Positions 5,366-5,860 of a stretch of DNA of 5,860 nt are shown here, in pieces. The stretch's first letter is position 1. Each line of letters begins with the position of its first letter. The position numbers and the translations under genes are program-made. The notes under the pieces were generated by a model. That model had not been told where the DNA came from. It worked only from the letters and a program-made list of their open reading frames with translations, and did not search any database. Source of the stretch: Marinobacter sp. (lineage in GTDB: Bacteria > Pseudomonadota > Gammaproteobacteria > Pseudomonadales > Oleiphilaceae); NCBI GenBank assembly GCA_017643965.1, contig JAEPMM010000222.1, positions 1-5,860 of the forward strand, given 5' to 3'.

Positions 5366-5860
5366 TCAGAACGCCGCGCCCAGTTCGATAGCAGCGCCGA
5401 CCTCCGCATCGCTGAACAACATGCCGATGTCGAGGCGAGCGCCAAAGGGTGACAGACCGATACCGGCGGTGAGCTGGGTTTTCTCTTCTATGCCGTCGTT
5501 ATTGTCGTTGCTGGCCAGGTTCTGCCGGATACCGGCACGCAGCTGGGCGTAGCGGAATGCATCGAATTCAGCGCCGACCGCCAGCCATTGAGTATCATCC
5601 TCGTAACCGAACGCTTCCCGTTTGGTCAGGTCCAGCTCCGCAGTCACCACATGGAAAGTACCCCGGTAGGCGATGGCGGCCGTTACCATGGGATCCAGTG
5701 TCATCTCCCGGCCACTGACGGAGTCGAGGTCCATCGGGATCACGTTGCGAACCACCGCGCCGGCATTCCACTCGTTCTGCTCGCCGAACGAATAGGCGGC
5801 ACCCAGGTCAAAATTGAATCCGCTGTCTTTGGTTTCGTTCTCGTCATCGTCGAAATCGTC
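5366..5860 (-). CDS. TraF-like outer-membrane beta-barrel protein, C-terminal part (cut by window edge)
   Basis: The frame stays open from the stop at 5368-5366 to the right edge, giving the last 164 residues. A GTG at 5755 is internal, not a start, because barrel-like sequence continues upstream of it (FNFDLGAAYSFGEQNEWNAGAVVRNVIP). The visible part alternates hydrophobic and polar residues in repeated amphipathic strands, for example TAAIAYRGTFHVVTAELDLT, WLAVGAEFDAFRYAQLRAGI and LTAGIGLSPFGARLDIGMLF. It ends in Phe, as many outer-membrane barrels do. The patterns VRNVIP, AYR..FHVVTAELDLT, VGAEF and GLSPFGARLDI match the chromosomal proteins annotated 'conjugal transfer protein TraF' (TraF_2, Pfam PF13729) from memory. 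Despite that name there is no conjugation gene nearby, and the function of these chromosomal members is unclear to me. An acidic stretch (DDFDDDENETKD) at the window edge may be a loop. It ends 83 bp upstream of cca on the same strand. Confidence 0.78.
   Translation of the reverse strand, partial: DDFDDDENETKDSGFNFDLGAAYSFGEQNEWNAGAVVRNVIPMDLDSVSGREMTLDPMVTAAIAYRGTFHVVTAELDLTKREAFGYEDDTQWLAVGAEFDAFRYAQLRAGIRQNLASNDNNDGIEEKTQLTAGIGLSPFGARLDIGMLFSDAEVGAAIELGAAF

Overview
The window is about 60% GC and looks like a core chromosomal segment of a gammaproteobacterium. The order gpmI / yibN-like rhodanese / secB / trmL matches, from memory, the arrangement in Pseudomonas and relatives (grxC is missing here). 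The cca gene paired with a pteridine-reductase-like SDR, a chromosomal TraF-like barrel protein and the style of the intergenic inverted repeat suggest a marine oil-degrader-type lineage such as Alcanivorax or Marinobacter. That lineage guess is inference, not proof.

Layout. At the left edge, on the minus strand, is the 5' part of gpmI (phosphoglycerate mutase). A 143-bp divergent spacer follows, with a perfect TATAAT for the plus-strand pair yibN-like rhodanese (488-904) and secB (934-1434). A perfect bidirectional hairpin terminator (1456-1489) separates secB from the convergent minus-strand block. Reading that block leftward from the right edge: a TraF-like outer-membrane barrel protein (cut by the window edge), cca, a pteridine-reductase-like SDR 3 bp downstream of cca, then a 107-bp inverted-repeat element. 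After it come a promoter with an overlapping dyad, an acetyl-CoA acetyltransferase, and trmL 4 bp further on.

Functions. Most of the genes are housekeeping: glycolysis (gpmI), protein export (secB, and possibly the membrane-anchored YibN-like protein), tRNA maturation and modification (cca, trmL), pterin metabolism (SDR) and acyl-CoA metabolism (thiolase). I found no RNA gene, CRISPR array, transposase or prophage gene. I also found no coherent new multi-gene system. The points most worth following are the 27-bp perfect inverted repeat with its conserved-looking loop, the cysteine-free rhodanese, the missing grxC, the degenerate HD region of the CCA enzyme, and the abrupt loss of GpmI similarity in the first ~20 bases.
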